64,000 nucleotides of DNA from G039954875 sp039954875 (GTDB lineage: Bacteria; Bacteroidota; Bacteroidia; Flavobacteriales; Blattabacteriaceae): the NCBI GenBank assembly GCA_039954875.1, contig CP157202.1:248001-312000 (forward strand), read 5' to 3'. The notes below the pieces were generated by a model. The model did not search any database. It had not been told where the DNA came from and worked only from the letters and a program-made list of their open reading frames with translations. Made by a program: the position numbers and the translations under genes. Positions 39,046-48,327 of this stretch are shown here, piece by piece (the stretch's first letter is position 1; each line of letters opens with the position of its first letter).

Positions 39046-40555
39046 ATGAACAAATATATACTCTTGTTAGATAAAGGGATTATCAGTTCCAGAGTGATCA
39101 TTTTTGATCGTGGTGGTGAAATAGTCTCTGTGGCTCAAAAAAATTACCCAGATCTATCCATATCCCGGCTGGATAGAAAAAGATGCCAAAGAAATCTGGT
39201 CGTCTCAAGCCTCGGTATCGACCGAAGACTATCCTGAAAGCCGATTTAAAAGGGAAATATATCACTGATATCGGCATTACTAATCAGAGAGAGACTACCA
39301 TCATCTGGGATAGATCTAAAGGCTCTATTTATAACGTAATCGTCTGGCAAGACTGGTGTACTGTCGATCATTGCGATTTACTCAAAGAACAAGGACTTGT
39401 AAAAAAATCCGGCAAAAGACGGGATTGATCATAGATGCTTATTTTTTCACCACAAAGATCCGATGAATCTTGGACAACATCCCTGGTGCTAAATAAAAAG
39501 CCCGCCGAGGTACACTAGTTTTTGGTACCGTTGACTCTTGTTTTATATGGCATCTGATAGGAAAATAATAATATATAATATATATGAATAATATCTTATG
39601 TGATATACTTTTAAATTTTTATATACTTGATTGAGATGAATAATTGCTTAAACTTATAGATATTCTACGAACCCTATTGCCCGAAGTGAGATCGTTCAGT
39701 TAAATATGTGGCTATATTACTGAGCGGAGAGTTTTGCATAAGATTCCCATTGCAGGCATTGCTGGGTAGCAATAAGCTGCTTTTTTTTCGGGCAAATGTG
39801 TACTCTAGTTAGGTATGGTAAAAAAATACCTATAGTATAGGTTGCTTCGTACTGATGAATGTTAGGAATAAGCCGGTTTTTCCCAAAACAATCTCTTGAC
39901 TACTATAATTTGGCAGATAAACGGTCAGACACGATACGCGGCATTGGAAGGGAGTGTTTTCATTGTAGGAGCTGTGGTGCAATGGCTTAGATGGCTTTAG
40001 GGGTATCATTTCAAACTCTTCAGAGATAGAGCGACTTGTAGCAGCAGATATCGACGGGGTGTATCTAATACCCGCCTTTTCAGGTTTGGGTACCCCCCCC
40101 ATTGGGATCAACATATACCACTGGTATCATTTTAGGGGATCACACGTGGGCAGTATCGAGGCACATATGATCCTGGAGGTTTTGGAAATTATATCGCCTT
40201 TCAAAACGTGAATATCTTGAAGGTTATGGACACATATTCGGGTATCCCGATCAAAGAATTACGTGTAGATGGTGGGTGGGTGCTGCAGTCAATAATCTGT
40301 TTATAAAATTTCAAGCCGATATCCTCAATGTGAAAATAATCAGATCCAAGATAACAGAACTTATAGCAGCTGGATCGACTCACATAGTATATTTGGTTAT
40401 AGATTATTGATGTGGTTTATAAAAAAAAATAACAAAAATGGCAAATATATCATATACTTGAAACAAAGGTACTACCCAATCGGGTATATCGTATAAAGGG
40501 ATGCCGAGAAGCTGTAAAGATGGATCAAGTATGGGTGAGATTATAAATCATTAAT
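39046..40555 (+). pseudogene. glpK: Decayed glycerol kinase GlpK
   Basis: Starts cleanly with MNKYILLLDKGIISSRVIIFD, then shifts frame near 39160. DIGITNQRETTIIWD and VIVWQDWCTVDHCD follow in one frame to 39425. Fragments of the second domain appear near 40195-40280 (VMDTYSGIPIKELRVDGG). The C-terminal REAV.W / W... tail is near 40505-40550. The gene would phosphorylate glycerol. Long, AT-rich and interrupted, it is beyond repair by a single event. Confidence 0.86.
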
Positions 40556-40574
40556 TAAAATGATTGTTTTATAA

Positions 40575-41308
40575 CAGTGTTTTGTGTAGAAATCATAGGC
40601 ATCATGCTCCCCATAGTTCTGCTAGGAGATGTAGTAGTGGCTAATGTGGTTTTATACAAGCCTAAAGGAAATAATTTATGTTGTATTGTGATCACAACCG
40701 GTTGCGTTTAGGATGTTTTTATAGGGGTTAGTTGTGGCAGGAGCTTATAGCGGTGCACATTTAAGTCTAGCTGTAATTATAGGATTTTATGCGGTATGAA
40801 AATTTACTTGGGCTAATGTTCCAGTTTTTGTCACAGCACAATTCATCGGTGCCATGTTGGGAGTATTTTTGATGTGGTTTGTCTACAGAGATCACTTTTC
40901 AGAGACCAAAGATCGCAGTGCTCAATTGGTTGTCTTAAGAATAGTGCCAGCTATCAGAAATGTTTTTTTTCTAACCTTGTCAGTGAGATAGTAGGGATTT
41001 TTGTCTTGGTCTTCGTAGTGTTTTATTTCATAAGATTCCAAATGGAGACCAATAAAAAACATCCATCGGCTTAGGATTCTTGAGAGCACTTCCAGTAACT
41101 TTTTTAGTGTTGTAGTATTGGTTTGTCTTTAGGAGGGATTACAGACTATGTGATAAATCCGACTCGTGACCTTGGTTCAAGGATCATGCATGTACACTTG
41201 TGCCCATCCCTGGAAAATGATATAGCTATTGGGAACATACCTGGGCATCTATCTTTAGGATCCGTGATTGGAGGGGGCATAGCCGCTTTGCTCTATCTAT
41301 TCCCATGA
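40575..41308 (+). pseudogene. glpF: Decayed glycerol facilitator GlpF (aquaporin family)
   Basis: Plus-strand fragments: EIIGIMLPIVLLGDVVVAN, YSGAHL-like codons for the first NPA region (degraded), FTWANVPVFVTAQFIGA near 40805-40850, SNLVSEIVGIFVLVFVVFYF at 40970-41030 and SLGGITDYVINPTRDLGSRI at 41123-41185. The last is the second NPA motif, here NPT. Ends PGHLSLGSVIGGGIAALLY-like. Third gene of the dead glycerol operon. Confidence 0.84.
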
Positions 41309-41434
41309 CTATAAAACGGCTACCGTCTTCGAGAGGATAAAGAACTAAAGAGATTGGCTAAAATAACGATTTTGAGTCTCTAAGATTTAATCGATAAACT
41401 TACCTTTACCTACTGATTGACAATAAAGGAAAGC

Positions 41435-43366
41435 ATGATTCGTATTACTTTACCTGACGGTGTTGTTCGGAAATATAAGTCTGTAGTGACCCCTGCCCAA
41501 ATAGCCCAGGACATCAGCGAAGGTTTAGCGAGAAAGGTCTTGTCAGCCAGTGTCAATGGTTACCAAGTGGAATTGTCTACACCGATTGAAAGAGACTCTC
41601 AATTAGTTTTATACACTTGGGACGATGTACTAGGTAAAAAAGCCTTTTGGCATTCCTCGGCCCATCTATTGGCCCAAGCTGTTTTGGACTTTTATCCGCA
41701 AGCTAAGTTGAGTAGTGGGCCGGCCATTGATACTGGTTTTTATTATGATGTAGATTTTGGGCCGGAAGTTTTTTCAGAAAAAGATTTTCAAAGCGTAGAG
41801 CAAAGGATGCTTGATAATGCCCGCAAAGCTACTGAATTTAAGCTTTATCCCGTATCTAAGGTAGAGGCCTTAACCAAATACAAAAGCAATGTCTACAAGA
41901 CTGAGCTGATCGAGAATCTCCAAGACGGTACGATCACTTTCTGTGTACATGATGACTTTACAGACCTCTGTCGTGGAGGACATATCCCACATACGGCTCT
42001 GATCAAAGCAGTCAAGATACTCAACATTTCAGGAGCCTATTGGAAGGGAAATAAAAAAAATAAACAATTCACACGCATCTACGGGATTTCTTTTCCAAGA
42101 CAAAAAGACCTGGATGAATATCTATTACATCTAGAAGAAGCCAAAAAACGTGACCATCGAAAGCTGGGTAAAACCCTTGAACTATTTACTTTTTCCGATC
42201 GTGTCGGGCCAGGTCTACCGTTGTGGTTACCTAAAGGGGCTGCCTTGCGCAAGCGATTGGAAGACTTTTTGACCCAAACCCAAAGGAAAGCTGGTTATGA
42301 AATGGTAGTCACCCCACATATCGGTCATAAAGATCTGTATATGACCTCCGGGCATTGGGCCAAATATGGAGAGGACAGTTTTAAGCCTATTGCCACACCT
42401 CATGAAGGAGAAGAATTCATTTTGAAACCTATGAATTGTCCGCATCACTGTGAGATCTATCGTGCTCAACAATGGTCTTATCGAGATCTGCCAAAGCGCT
42501 TTGCAGAATTCGGCACAGTATATCGCTACGAACAGAGTGGAGAGCTCCGTGGTCTGACACGTGTGCGAGGTTTCACTCAAGATGATGCCCATATCTTTTG
42601 TACACAGGATCAATTATCCGAGGAGTTCAAAGCTGTGATCGATCTGGTGCTTTACGTGTTCTGTATGTTAGGATTCACCGAATACACCGCTCAGGTTTCG
42701 CTCAGAGATCCTCAGACACCCGACAGGTATATTGGTAGTGAAGAAAATTGGAAAAAAGCTGAGAGTGCCATCATGCAAGCAGCAGAAGAAAGCGGTTTGA
42801 AAGTTGTATTAGTCCGTGGCGAAGCAACATTTTACGGCCCTAAGCTCGACTTTATGATCAAGGACGCATTAGGCCGCCACTGGCAATTGGGGACTATCCA
42901 GGTGGACTACAACTTACCTGAGCGCTTTAATTTGTATTACAAAGGAATAGACAATAAATTCCATCGACCAGTAATGATCCATCGTGCACCTTTTGGCTCC
43001 TTAGAACGTTTCATTGCTATTCTCCTAGAACATACTGCTGGTGACCTTCCCCTATGGCTTACACCGACTCAAGTAGTCATTATTCCCATAGGGGAAAAAC
43101 ATATACCGTATGCAGAAAAAATATTAACTTTGTTGTCACAATCAGATGTCCGAGCATTTATAGACGATCGTAATGAAAAGACGGGCAAGAAAATACGAGA
43201 TGCAGAAATAAATAAAGTACCTTTCATGATCATTGTAGGAGACAAAGAACAAGAATGCGAAGAGATTTCTGTACGCCGGCACGGTCAAGGAGATTTAGGG
43301 CGTTTTGCAATGGAGAATTTCTTAGATCTCGTATACCATAAAAATAATGTTTATTTAAAATTATAA
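41435..43366 (+). CDS. thrS: Threonyl-tRNA synthetase
   Basis: Class II synthetase charging tRNA-Thr. 643 residues. TGS domain (about 1-62), an editing domain with HSSAHLLAQAV and CRGGHIPHT, then the catalytic core with KPMNCPHHCEIY, RGFTQDDAHIFC, MIHRAPFGSLERFIA and an anticodon-binding C-terminus starting QVVIIPIGEKH. The zinc ligands (Cys/His/His of MNCPHH, DDAH and MIHRA) are present. The ATG at 41435 is preferred over an in-frame TTG at 41417. First gene of the thrS-infC-rpmI-rplT run. Confidence 0.97.
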   Translation: MIRITLPDGVVRKYKSVVTPAQIAQDISEGLARKVLSASVNGYQVELSTPIERDSQLVLYTWDDVLGKKAFWHSSAHLLAQAVLDFYPQAKLSSGPAIDTGFYYDVDFGPEVFSEKDFQSVEQRMLDNARKATEFKLYPVSKVEALTKYKSNVYKTELIENLQDGTITFCVHDDFTDLCRGGHIPHTALIKAVKILNISGAYWKGNKKNKQFTRIYGISFPRQKDLDEYLLHLEEAKKRDHRKLGKTLELFTFSDRVGPGLPLWLPKGAALRKRLEDFLTQTQRKAGYEMVVTPHIGHKDLYMTSGHWAKYGEDSFKPIATPHEGEEFILKPMNCPHHCEIYRAQQWSYRDLPKRFAEFGTVYRYEQSGELRGLTRVRGFTQDDAHIFCTQDQLSEEFKAVIDLVLYVFCMLGFTEYTAQVSLRDPQTPDRYIGSEENWKKAESAIMQAAEESGLKVVLVRGEATFYGPKLDFMIKDALGRHWQLGTIQVDYNLPERFNLYYKGIDNKFHRPVMIHRAPFGSLERFIAILLEHTAGDLPLWLTPTQVVIIPIGEKHIPYAEKILTLLSQSDVRAFIDDRNEKTGKKIRDAEINKVPFMIIVGDKEQECEEISVRRHGQGDLGRFAMENFLDLVYHKNNVYLKL

Positions 43367-43370
43367 AGCT

Positions 43371-43937
43371 ATCGCATTATCAAGGAATTTTTCAAAAGGA
43401 AAAAAGGGCAATTATCGCCGAGTAAAACAAGAAGATCTACATCGTGTCAATGAGCGCATCACAAGGCAAGAGGTGCGGTTGGTAGGAGACAACGTAGAAG
43501 TCGGGGTATATCCTCTCCCAAAGGCTCTGCAGGTCGCTCGAGCACAGAACCTGGATCTAGTGGAAATCAATCCAAAGACCGATCCGTCTATATGTAGAAT
43601 ACTAGAGTATAAAAAGTTTTTATACGAACAAAAGAAAAAGCAGAAACAACTCAAGGCTAAACAAGAAAAGGTGATTACAAAAGAGGTCCGCCTTGGTCCA
43701 CAGACGGAAGACCATGATCGTGAATTCAAAATCAAGAGCGCCGAAAAGTTTCTCAAATCTAAAGAAAAGGTAAAATTCTCTATCTTTTTCAAAGGGCGTT
43801 CTATCGTCTACAAAGAACAAGGAGAGCTTCTATTGTTGAAATGTGCAGAAGCGTTGGATGATTGTGGTAAGGTAGAACAAATGCCAGTAATGGAGGGTAA
43901 ACGCATGCTTATGGTCATGGCACCTAAGAAAAAGTAG
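43371..43937 (+). CDS. infC: Translation initiation factor IF-3, likely ATC start
   Basis: Prevents premature joining of 50S subunits and checks the start codon and initiator tRNA. The open region 43359-43937 encodes a conserved IF-3 with N-domain RVNERITRQEVRLVGDN, then LDLVEINPKTDP, a lysine-rich linker and a C-domain to MVMAPKKK. No ATG, GTG or TTG occurs in frame before the GTG at 43473, which is too late and would cut the N-domain. The first plausible codon is ATC at 43371, giving a 188-residue product that begins like Bacteroidota IF-3. A noncanonical start in infC is known from other bacteria, where IF-3 regulates itself. Confidence 0.9.
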   Translation: MALSRNFSKGKKGNYRRVKQEDLHRVNERITRQEVRLVGDNVEVGVYPLPKALQVARAQNLDLVEINPKTDPSICRILEYKKFLYEQKKKQKQLKAKQEKVITKEVRLGPQTEDHDREFKIKSAEKFLKSKEKVKFSIFFKGRSIVYKEQGELLLLKCAEALDDCGKVEQMPVMEGKRMLMVMAPKKK

Positions 43938-43957
43938 AGTTAAAAATCAGAAAACAC

Positions 43958-44155
43958 ATGCCAAAGTTAAAGACTAAATCAGGTTCAAAGAAACGTTTCA
44001 AAGAGACCGCTAATGGCCATATCAAAAGGAAACATGCTTTCAAGAACCATATTCTAATTAAAAAATCTACTAAACAAAAGCGTCGATTGACACATTTCAC
44101 GATAGTAGATCAAGCAGATGAGAAAAGTATCAGAAGACAATTATTGTTGAGTTGA
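43958..44155 (+). CDS. rpmI: 50S ribosomal protein L35
   Basis: A 65-residue basic protein with the L35 pattern: MPKLKTKSGSKKRFKETANG, IKRKHAFKNHIL and TKQKRRL. Lies 20 bases after infC and before rplT, the canonical order. ATG at 43958. Confidence 0.97.
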   Translation: MPKLKTKSGSKKRFKETANGHIKRKHAFKNHILIKKSTKQKRRLTHFTIVDQADEKSIRRQLLLS

Positions 44156-44240
44156 TCTTTAATTTTTATTCATATTACCCCGTGGTAGTATCTACTCAAG
44201 CACTTAAGAAAGCTGCCTATTACGAAAATATTATAAAATT

Positions 44241-44585
44241 ATGCCAAGATCAGTTAATTCAATAGCAGTAAAGGAAAGACGGAAAAAAGTACTTAAAGCG
44301 GCTAAAGGTTATTATGGAGCTAGAAGTAAAGTATATACAGTAGCTAAAAATGCGGTCGAAAAAGCCTTGGGATATGCTTATGTTGGTCGTAAACAAAAGA
44401 AAAGAGCTTTTCGTGCCCTGTGGATACAACGTATCAATGCAGGTATACGTCCTTATGGAATGTCGTATTCGCAATTCATATGGAAACTTCATGCTCAAAA
44501 TGTTGGGCTCAATCGCAAAGTGCTCGCAGATTTGGCCACGAATCATCCCGAAGCCTTAAAAGTTATAGTGGAGCAAGTAAAGTGA
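44241..44585 (+). CDS. rplT: 50S ribosomal protein L20
   Basis: 114 residues, complete. MPRSVNSIAVKERRKKVLKAAKGYYGAR start region, RKQKKRAFRALWIQRINAG and a globular C-terminus. L20 is an assembly protein of the large subunit and, in other bacteria, represses this operon. The 85-base gap before it is longer than within the rest of the operon. Confidence 0.97.
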   Translation: MPRSVNSIAVKERRKKVLKAAKGYYGARSKVYTVAKNAVEKALGYAYVGRKQKKRAFRALWIQRINAGIRPYGMSYSQFIWKLHAQNVGLNRKVLADLATNHPEALKVIVEQVK

Positions 44586-44648
44586 TCCCATTCGCTTTGA
44601 TTTCTAATGAAACAACATTTTAAAAGAGACCTTTGAGACTTAAGTAAT

Positions 44649-45134
44649 GTGTACAGGTCAACGCTCATAGCTTCTTGTTTCATTCGATGGGCTTTAGAAG
44701 AGTCAAAGCCCATTACTCCTGTTATGGTACAAAAGCTTATCTATTTTGCTCATGGGTTTTATTTAGCATTTATTACCAAGCCTTTGATTTTCGAAGTAAT
44801 TTATGTCGGTAAACATGGTCCTATAATTGACCCCGTTTATCATAATTATAAGATATTTGAAAATCACCCCATTGTTTTAAAAGATCAATCTTTTAGCGTA
44901 TTAGATGAGTATGATATTAGTCACATTAAAAGTGTAATAGCTCATGTAGATTGGGTTTTTCTAGAGAGCATTTGGAATATATTTAAGAAATATTCTGAGG
45001 TCGAATTGTCCAGTTTGGGATGTGCGAGTGGTTCCCCATGGGATATTACCATCCAAAACAATCAAGGTATGATCTCCAAAAATCTCCCTATAGACAATGA
45101 ATTGATTAGAAATCATTTCACTGAAGAATATTAA
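44649..45134 (+). CDS. Panacea-domain (SocA-like/DUF4065) protein
   Basis: 161 residues with the Panacea signature: a KLIYFAHGFYLAF block, a VYVGKHGPI/DPVYHNY-type block and an SVLDEYDISHI...V region before a helical end. Such proteins occur as antitoxins or as phage-associated regulators; no toxin partner is seen in the next 800 bases. The start is GTG at 44649; an ATG two bases earlier is out of frame and hits a stop quickly. About 60 bases after rplT, but unlikely to be part of that operon functionally. Confidence 0.8.
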   Translation: MYRSTLIASCFIRWALEESKPITPVMVQKLIYFAHGFYLAFITKPLIFEVIYVGKHGPIIDPVYHNYKIFENHPIVLKDQSFSVLDEYDISHIKSVIAHVDWVFLESIWNIFKKYSEVELSSLGCASGSPWDITIQNNQGMISKNLPIDNELIRNHFTEEY

Positions 45135-45951
45135 ACACACCTCCTTATTGCTAGTTGATAATTTAGAGATGGAGGATAGTGTTAAAAATAAAATATAAAG
45201 AACCATTTCTCTTGTCTTGGATCAAAAAATCTAACAAGCTGTTTCTTAGGAAAAATCGGCTACACTTTTGAAAAAATCATTGCAATTAAAATACGGTTCT
45301 CAATATATCGAAGAACGAAAGAAATATGCTTCATAAATATTTTGGTTTTTAATAAGTTGGCTTGTTTTTATTATATATTTTATTATTGTTGAATGCTTGG
45401 TCTAAATTCATGGGTTTTAAAACAAGTGACGTGGTCGTTATTTCTTTGATCGGTTCTATTACAATGAATGTCATCTCTTTTTTCATGATCGTGACCAAAC
45501 ATATGTTCCCTTCTAAATGATAGGGAAATAGGGGGGATGATCCTGTTATGTTTTTCTTTTTATTACCTTTTGACAAACTTGATGTAATAAGACCTTCCTG
45601 TTGTAAGACAGGGGGGGCATCAATGAAATAACTTTTTTATATCGGAATCATATAAACGGCTCTTGTCATAGTCCGGTAATATCTTTTGAAAATACCGGTG
45701 AAGTTTCTCGATTTTTTCTTATCGAGTATTTTTTTTCGAAAATCTCTACAAGGGATGTTTTATTATCGTAAGTGTATACGGTAGTGTCTTTCAATGCGTT
45801 CACTTTGTAGTTGATATACATATATGAATACATTTTTATCCGTTAGCTATGTGATGATAAAACTATTGCGTGTCTGTGACAATAGCTTGTACAAACCAGG
45901 TTTGCTCGGATATGGCGATGATCTTTGAGAAGTCTATGGATTGTATTTTTA
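45135..45951. other. Unassigned stretch with minus-strand coding traces
   Basis: About 815 bases between the Panacea gene and def. On the minus strand, protein-like stretches appear in shifted frames (VNALKDTTVYTYDN near 45800; SLSKGNKKKNITGSS near 45575; TFIVIEPIKEITTTSL near 45470), suggesting a decayed gene of unknown family. I cannot name it. Also contains runs of G (45610-45616). Confidence 0.5.
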
Positions 45952-46533
45952 TTATTTCTTTTTACTCAAGAGGGTGGTTATGGGATAATCTATTTTGGTT
46001 TTCCCTTCTGAAATATCCTTCAATTTATTGTTGACCAATTGTCTTTTTAGAGAGGAAAGATGATCTATAAAGAGCTTTCCTTCGATATGGTCGTATTCGT
46101 GTTGTACAACCCTGGCTCGAAGTCTATCTAAAGTTTCTGTATGCTTATTCCAATGCTCATCGTGGTATTCGATCAGAATATGAGAAGGTCTTTTTACATG
46201 TTCCATGACTTCTGGGAGGCTTAAGCAACCTTCTCTAAATTTCCATGTTTCACCATAACTTTTCAATATCTTGGCGTTAATAAAGATTTTTTTGAAGTTT
46301 TTCAACAACTTGCTCTCTTCCTTATTCTTATCATTTGCAAAAGGTGTTGTATCTACGACAAATAGACGTAAATCTAATCCAATTTGAGGTGCAGCCAATC
46401 CAATTCCCTTTGCATTGTACATAGTCTCAAACATATTGATTATCAACTTGTCAAGTTGAAGGTAAGAGGGAGTAATCTCTTTGCATTTTTTTCTCAATAC
46501 TGGGTCGTTATAAACCACTATCGATAAAATCAT
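45952..46533 (-). CDS. def: Peptide deformylase
   Basis: Metalloenzyme that removes the formyl group from nascent N-termini. 193 residues. All three motifs are visible: GIGLAAPQIG (about 44-53), EGCLSLPEV (metal-binding Cys) and QHEYDHIEG (HExxH). C-terminal charged tail KTKIDYPITTLLSKKK. ATG at 46533 overlaps the ruvX stop by four bases, so the two are coupled. Intact. Confidence 0.96.
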   Translation of the reverse strand: MILSIVVYNDPVLRKKCKEITPSYLQLDKLIINMFETMYNAKGIGLAAPQIGLDLRLFVVDTTPFANDKNKEESKLLKNFKKIFINAKILKSYGETWKFREGCLSLPEVMEHVKRPSHILIEYHDEHWNKHTETLDRLRARVVQHEYDHIEGKLFIDHLSSLKRQLVNNKLKDISEGKTKIDYPITTLLSKKK

Positions 46534-46949
46534 ATGGATTTGTTTTGATCAAGGTAGGATTGTAGGATGATCGTAGCACTGATCTGGTCTATAAGTGCTT
46601 TATCTCGTCGTCGTTTTTTTTTCAAGCCGGCTTCTATCATAGCGTTTAAGGCTAGTTTTGAAGTGAATCGTTCATCGATACGTTCTATAGTGATATTAGG
46701 GTATTTTTTATGCAATTTGTTGATGAATTTTTGGATAGAGGTTTCGATAGGGGCTTCTTGACCATTGAGTTGTTTAGGCCATCCTATGATGATTTTTTCA
46801 ATGATTTCTTGTCCAAGGTATGTACTCAGAAAAACCATTAATTTTTCTGTAGGTACTGTATTTAAGCCTGATGCGATGAGCTTCATGGGATCAGTGACTG
46901 CAAGTCCCGTCCTTTTGCTACCGTAATCTATGCTTAGGATTCTTGACAT
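46530..46949 (-). CDS. ruvX: Putative pre-16S rRNA nuclease RuvX (YqgF)
   Basis: RNase H-like Holliday-junction-resolvase-fold protein implicated in 16S 5' end maturation. With the ATG at 46949 it has 139 residues, starting MSRILSIDYGSKRTGLAVTDP; the acidic DYG, IDERFTS and D-x2-A-A-type end are visible. A GTG at 46967 would add six residues but overlaps the -7 element and is rejected. It overlaps def by four bases. Confidence 0.92.
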   Translation of the reverse strand: MSRILSIDYGSKRTGLAVTDPMKLIASGLNTVPTEKLMVFLSTYLGQEIIEKIIIGWPKQLNGQEAPIETSIQKFINKLHKKYPNITIERIDERFTSKLALNAMIEAGLKKKRRRDKALIDQISATIILQSYLDQNKSI

Positions 46950-46966
46950 CCCGGTGGATTTCGCCA

Positions 46967-46974
46967 CAAATATA
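46967..46974 (-). promoter_or_regulatory. Candidate -7 promoter element (TATATTTG) for ruvX-def
   Basis: Minus-strand TAnnTTTG match 17 bases before the ruvX ATG at 46949. Opposes the dapD promoter 22 bases away. Confidence 0.62.
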
Positions 46975-46995
46975 CTTGATATCCGGTGTATTTTC

Positions 46996-47003
46996 TATTT
47001 TTG
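46996..47003 (+). promoter_or_regulatory. Candidate -7 promoter element (TATTTTTG) for dapD
   Basis: TAnnTTTG match 18 bases before the dapD ATG; back to back with the ruvX element. Confidence 0.63.
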
Positions 47004-47021
47004 TACCATACTGATTGGAAG

Positions 47022-47837
47022 ATGCAAAAATTCAAAGAACTAATAGAGAAGACTTGGCCCGATAAGAATGCTTGGCAGGTTGATGAAGTGAAAACTACTG
47101 TTTTTGAGGTGATTGAAAATCTAGACCGAGGCCGCCTTAAGATAGCTACTTGCAATGAGGAGGGATGGATGGTACATGAATGGATCAAAAAGGCTGTTTT
47201 GATGTATTTTTCTCTTAGAAATATGGAGTTGATCGAAGTGGGGCCGTTGGAGTTTCATGATAAGATTCCTCTAAAGACTAATTACAAGGAAAAGGGTATT
47301 CGAGTGGTCCCTCATGCCGTAGCACGCTATGGCGCTTACATTTCTGCAGGAGTAATACTTATGCCTTCTTATGTCAATATCGGTGCCTACATTGGTCCAG
47401 ATACCATGGTCGACACTTGGGCCACAGTAGGTAGCTGTGCCCAGATCGGTGCTCGTGTACATTTGAGTGGTGGTGTGGGTATTGGTGGTGTTTTAGAACC
47501 CTTGCAAGCCGCTCCTGTGATTGTGGAGGATGATGTTTTTATCGGTTCTAGGTGTATTGTAGTTGAGGGGGTTTGTGTCGAGAAGGAAGCTGTCTTAGGA
47601 GCCAATGTGGTTTTGACCGCTTCGACTAAGATCTTCGATGTGACAGGCACTGAGACCCTTGAGATCAAAGGTCGAGTTCCCACACGTTCGGTAGTAATTC
47701 CAGGAACTTATCCGAAAAGATTTCCCGCTGGGATTTATCACGTACCTTGTGCTTTGATCATCGGACAACGCAAGGAAAGCACTGACAAAAAGACTTCTTT
47801 GAATAATGTTTTAAGGGAGCATTATATCGCTGTTTGA
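47022..47837 (+). CDS. dapD: Tetrahydrodipicolinate N-succinyltransferase DapD
   Basis: Transfers succinyl from succinyl-CoA to tetrahydrodipicolinate, toward meso-diaminopimelate and lysine. 271 residues: an N-terminal helical domain (MQKFKELIEKTWPDKNAW), then hexapeptide repeats with VRVVPHAVARYGAYI, VDTWATVGSCAQIG, HLSGGVGIGGVLEP and a VIPGTYPKRF C-terminal section. Intact. ATG at 47022 fits the promoter; an earlier in-frame codon at 46986 is upstream of it. The DAP supply is needed for peptidoglycan, and as an essential amino-acid source it could also matter to a host (inference). Confidence 0.95.
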   Translation: MQKFKELIEKTWPDKNAWQVDEVKTTVFEVIENLDRGRLKIATCNEEGWMVHEWIKKAVLMYFSLRNMELIEVGPLEFHDKIPLKTNYKEKGIRVVPHAVARYGAYISAGVILMPSYVNIGAYIGPDTMVDTWATVGSCAQIGARVHLSGGVGIGGVLEPLQAAPVIVEDDVFIGSRCIVVEGVCVEKEAVLGANVVLTASTKIFDVTGTETLEIKGRVPTRSVVIPGTYPKRFPAGIYHVPCALIIGQRKESTDKKTSLNNVLREHYIAV

Positions 47838-47849
47838 TTTTGCAAAAAA

Positions 47850-48190
47850 AAAATATATATGCGAATTTGTCCAGATCATGGCCCATTGTGGTATGTTGAT
47901 AACTAACGAAGGTGGTAGCATCCACGTTACTAAAGCTTTTGATAAGCTGACCTTTATGGTTTACCCTCTCTTGATTAGGGGGGCAATGGGGATAAGCTTT
48001 GAAGATGGTCTGGAATTTGATAGGATCCATCTGAAAGATGTAACCCCAGAAATCTACTAGTTAAAAGAGCCTCGAAGAAATATAAGCCCACACAGTAGAC
48101 TATACTCTGCTTTTCAAGCCAGAGTTGGTGATCTATTCTATGAATGATTTTCTATCTAGAAACCAACCCGATGTTTATCGCTAAGAAATA
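47850..48190 (+). pseudogene. Remnant of a glycosyltransferase family 9 (heptosyltransferase-like) C-terminus
   Basis: MAHCGMLITNEGGSIHVTKAFDKLTFMV corresponds to the GT9 nucleotide-binding motif (D/N-GG-x-x-H). Further codons give IHLKDVTPEIY and, in a broken frame, a FKPELVIYSMNDFL-like end. It begins just after dapD, and only the last third is readable. Would act in LPS core assembly. Next to three intact GT2 genes. Confidence 0.68.
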
Positions 48191-48327
48191 AGTTATGTTT
48201 TTGATCAGTCTTTTGATTGACCACATTACAGTGAGAAAAGCACAACGAAATGGTAGAAATAATCCCGATTTTTTCAGATGTTCAGGTATATCTATCGTCT
48301 CTATCGATCATTGCTGTTTGATTATTT

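Noticed and set aside
39830..40114. Minus-strand frame of 94 codons
   Set aside because: Antisense to the middle of the glpK remnant; no family signal.
46950..46967. Earlier GTG start for ruvX
   Set aside because: It falls inside the -7 promoter element; the ATG at 46949 fits family length and transcription start.
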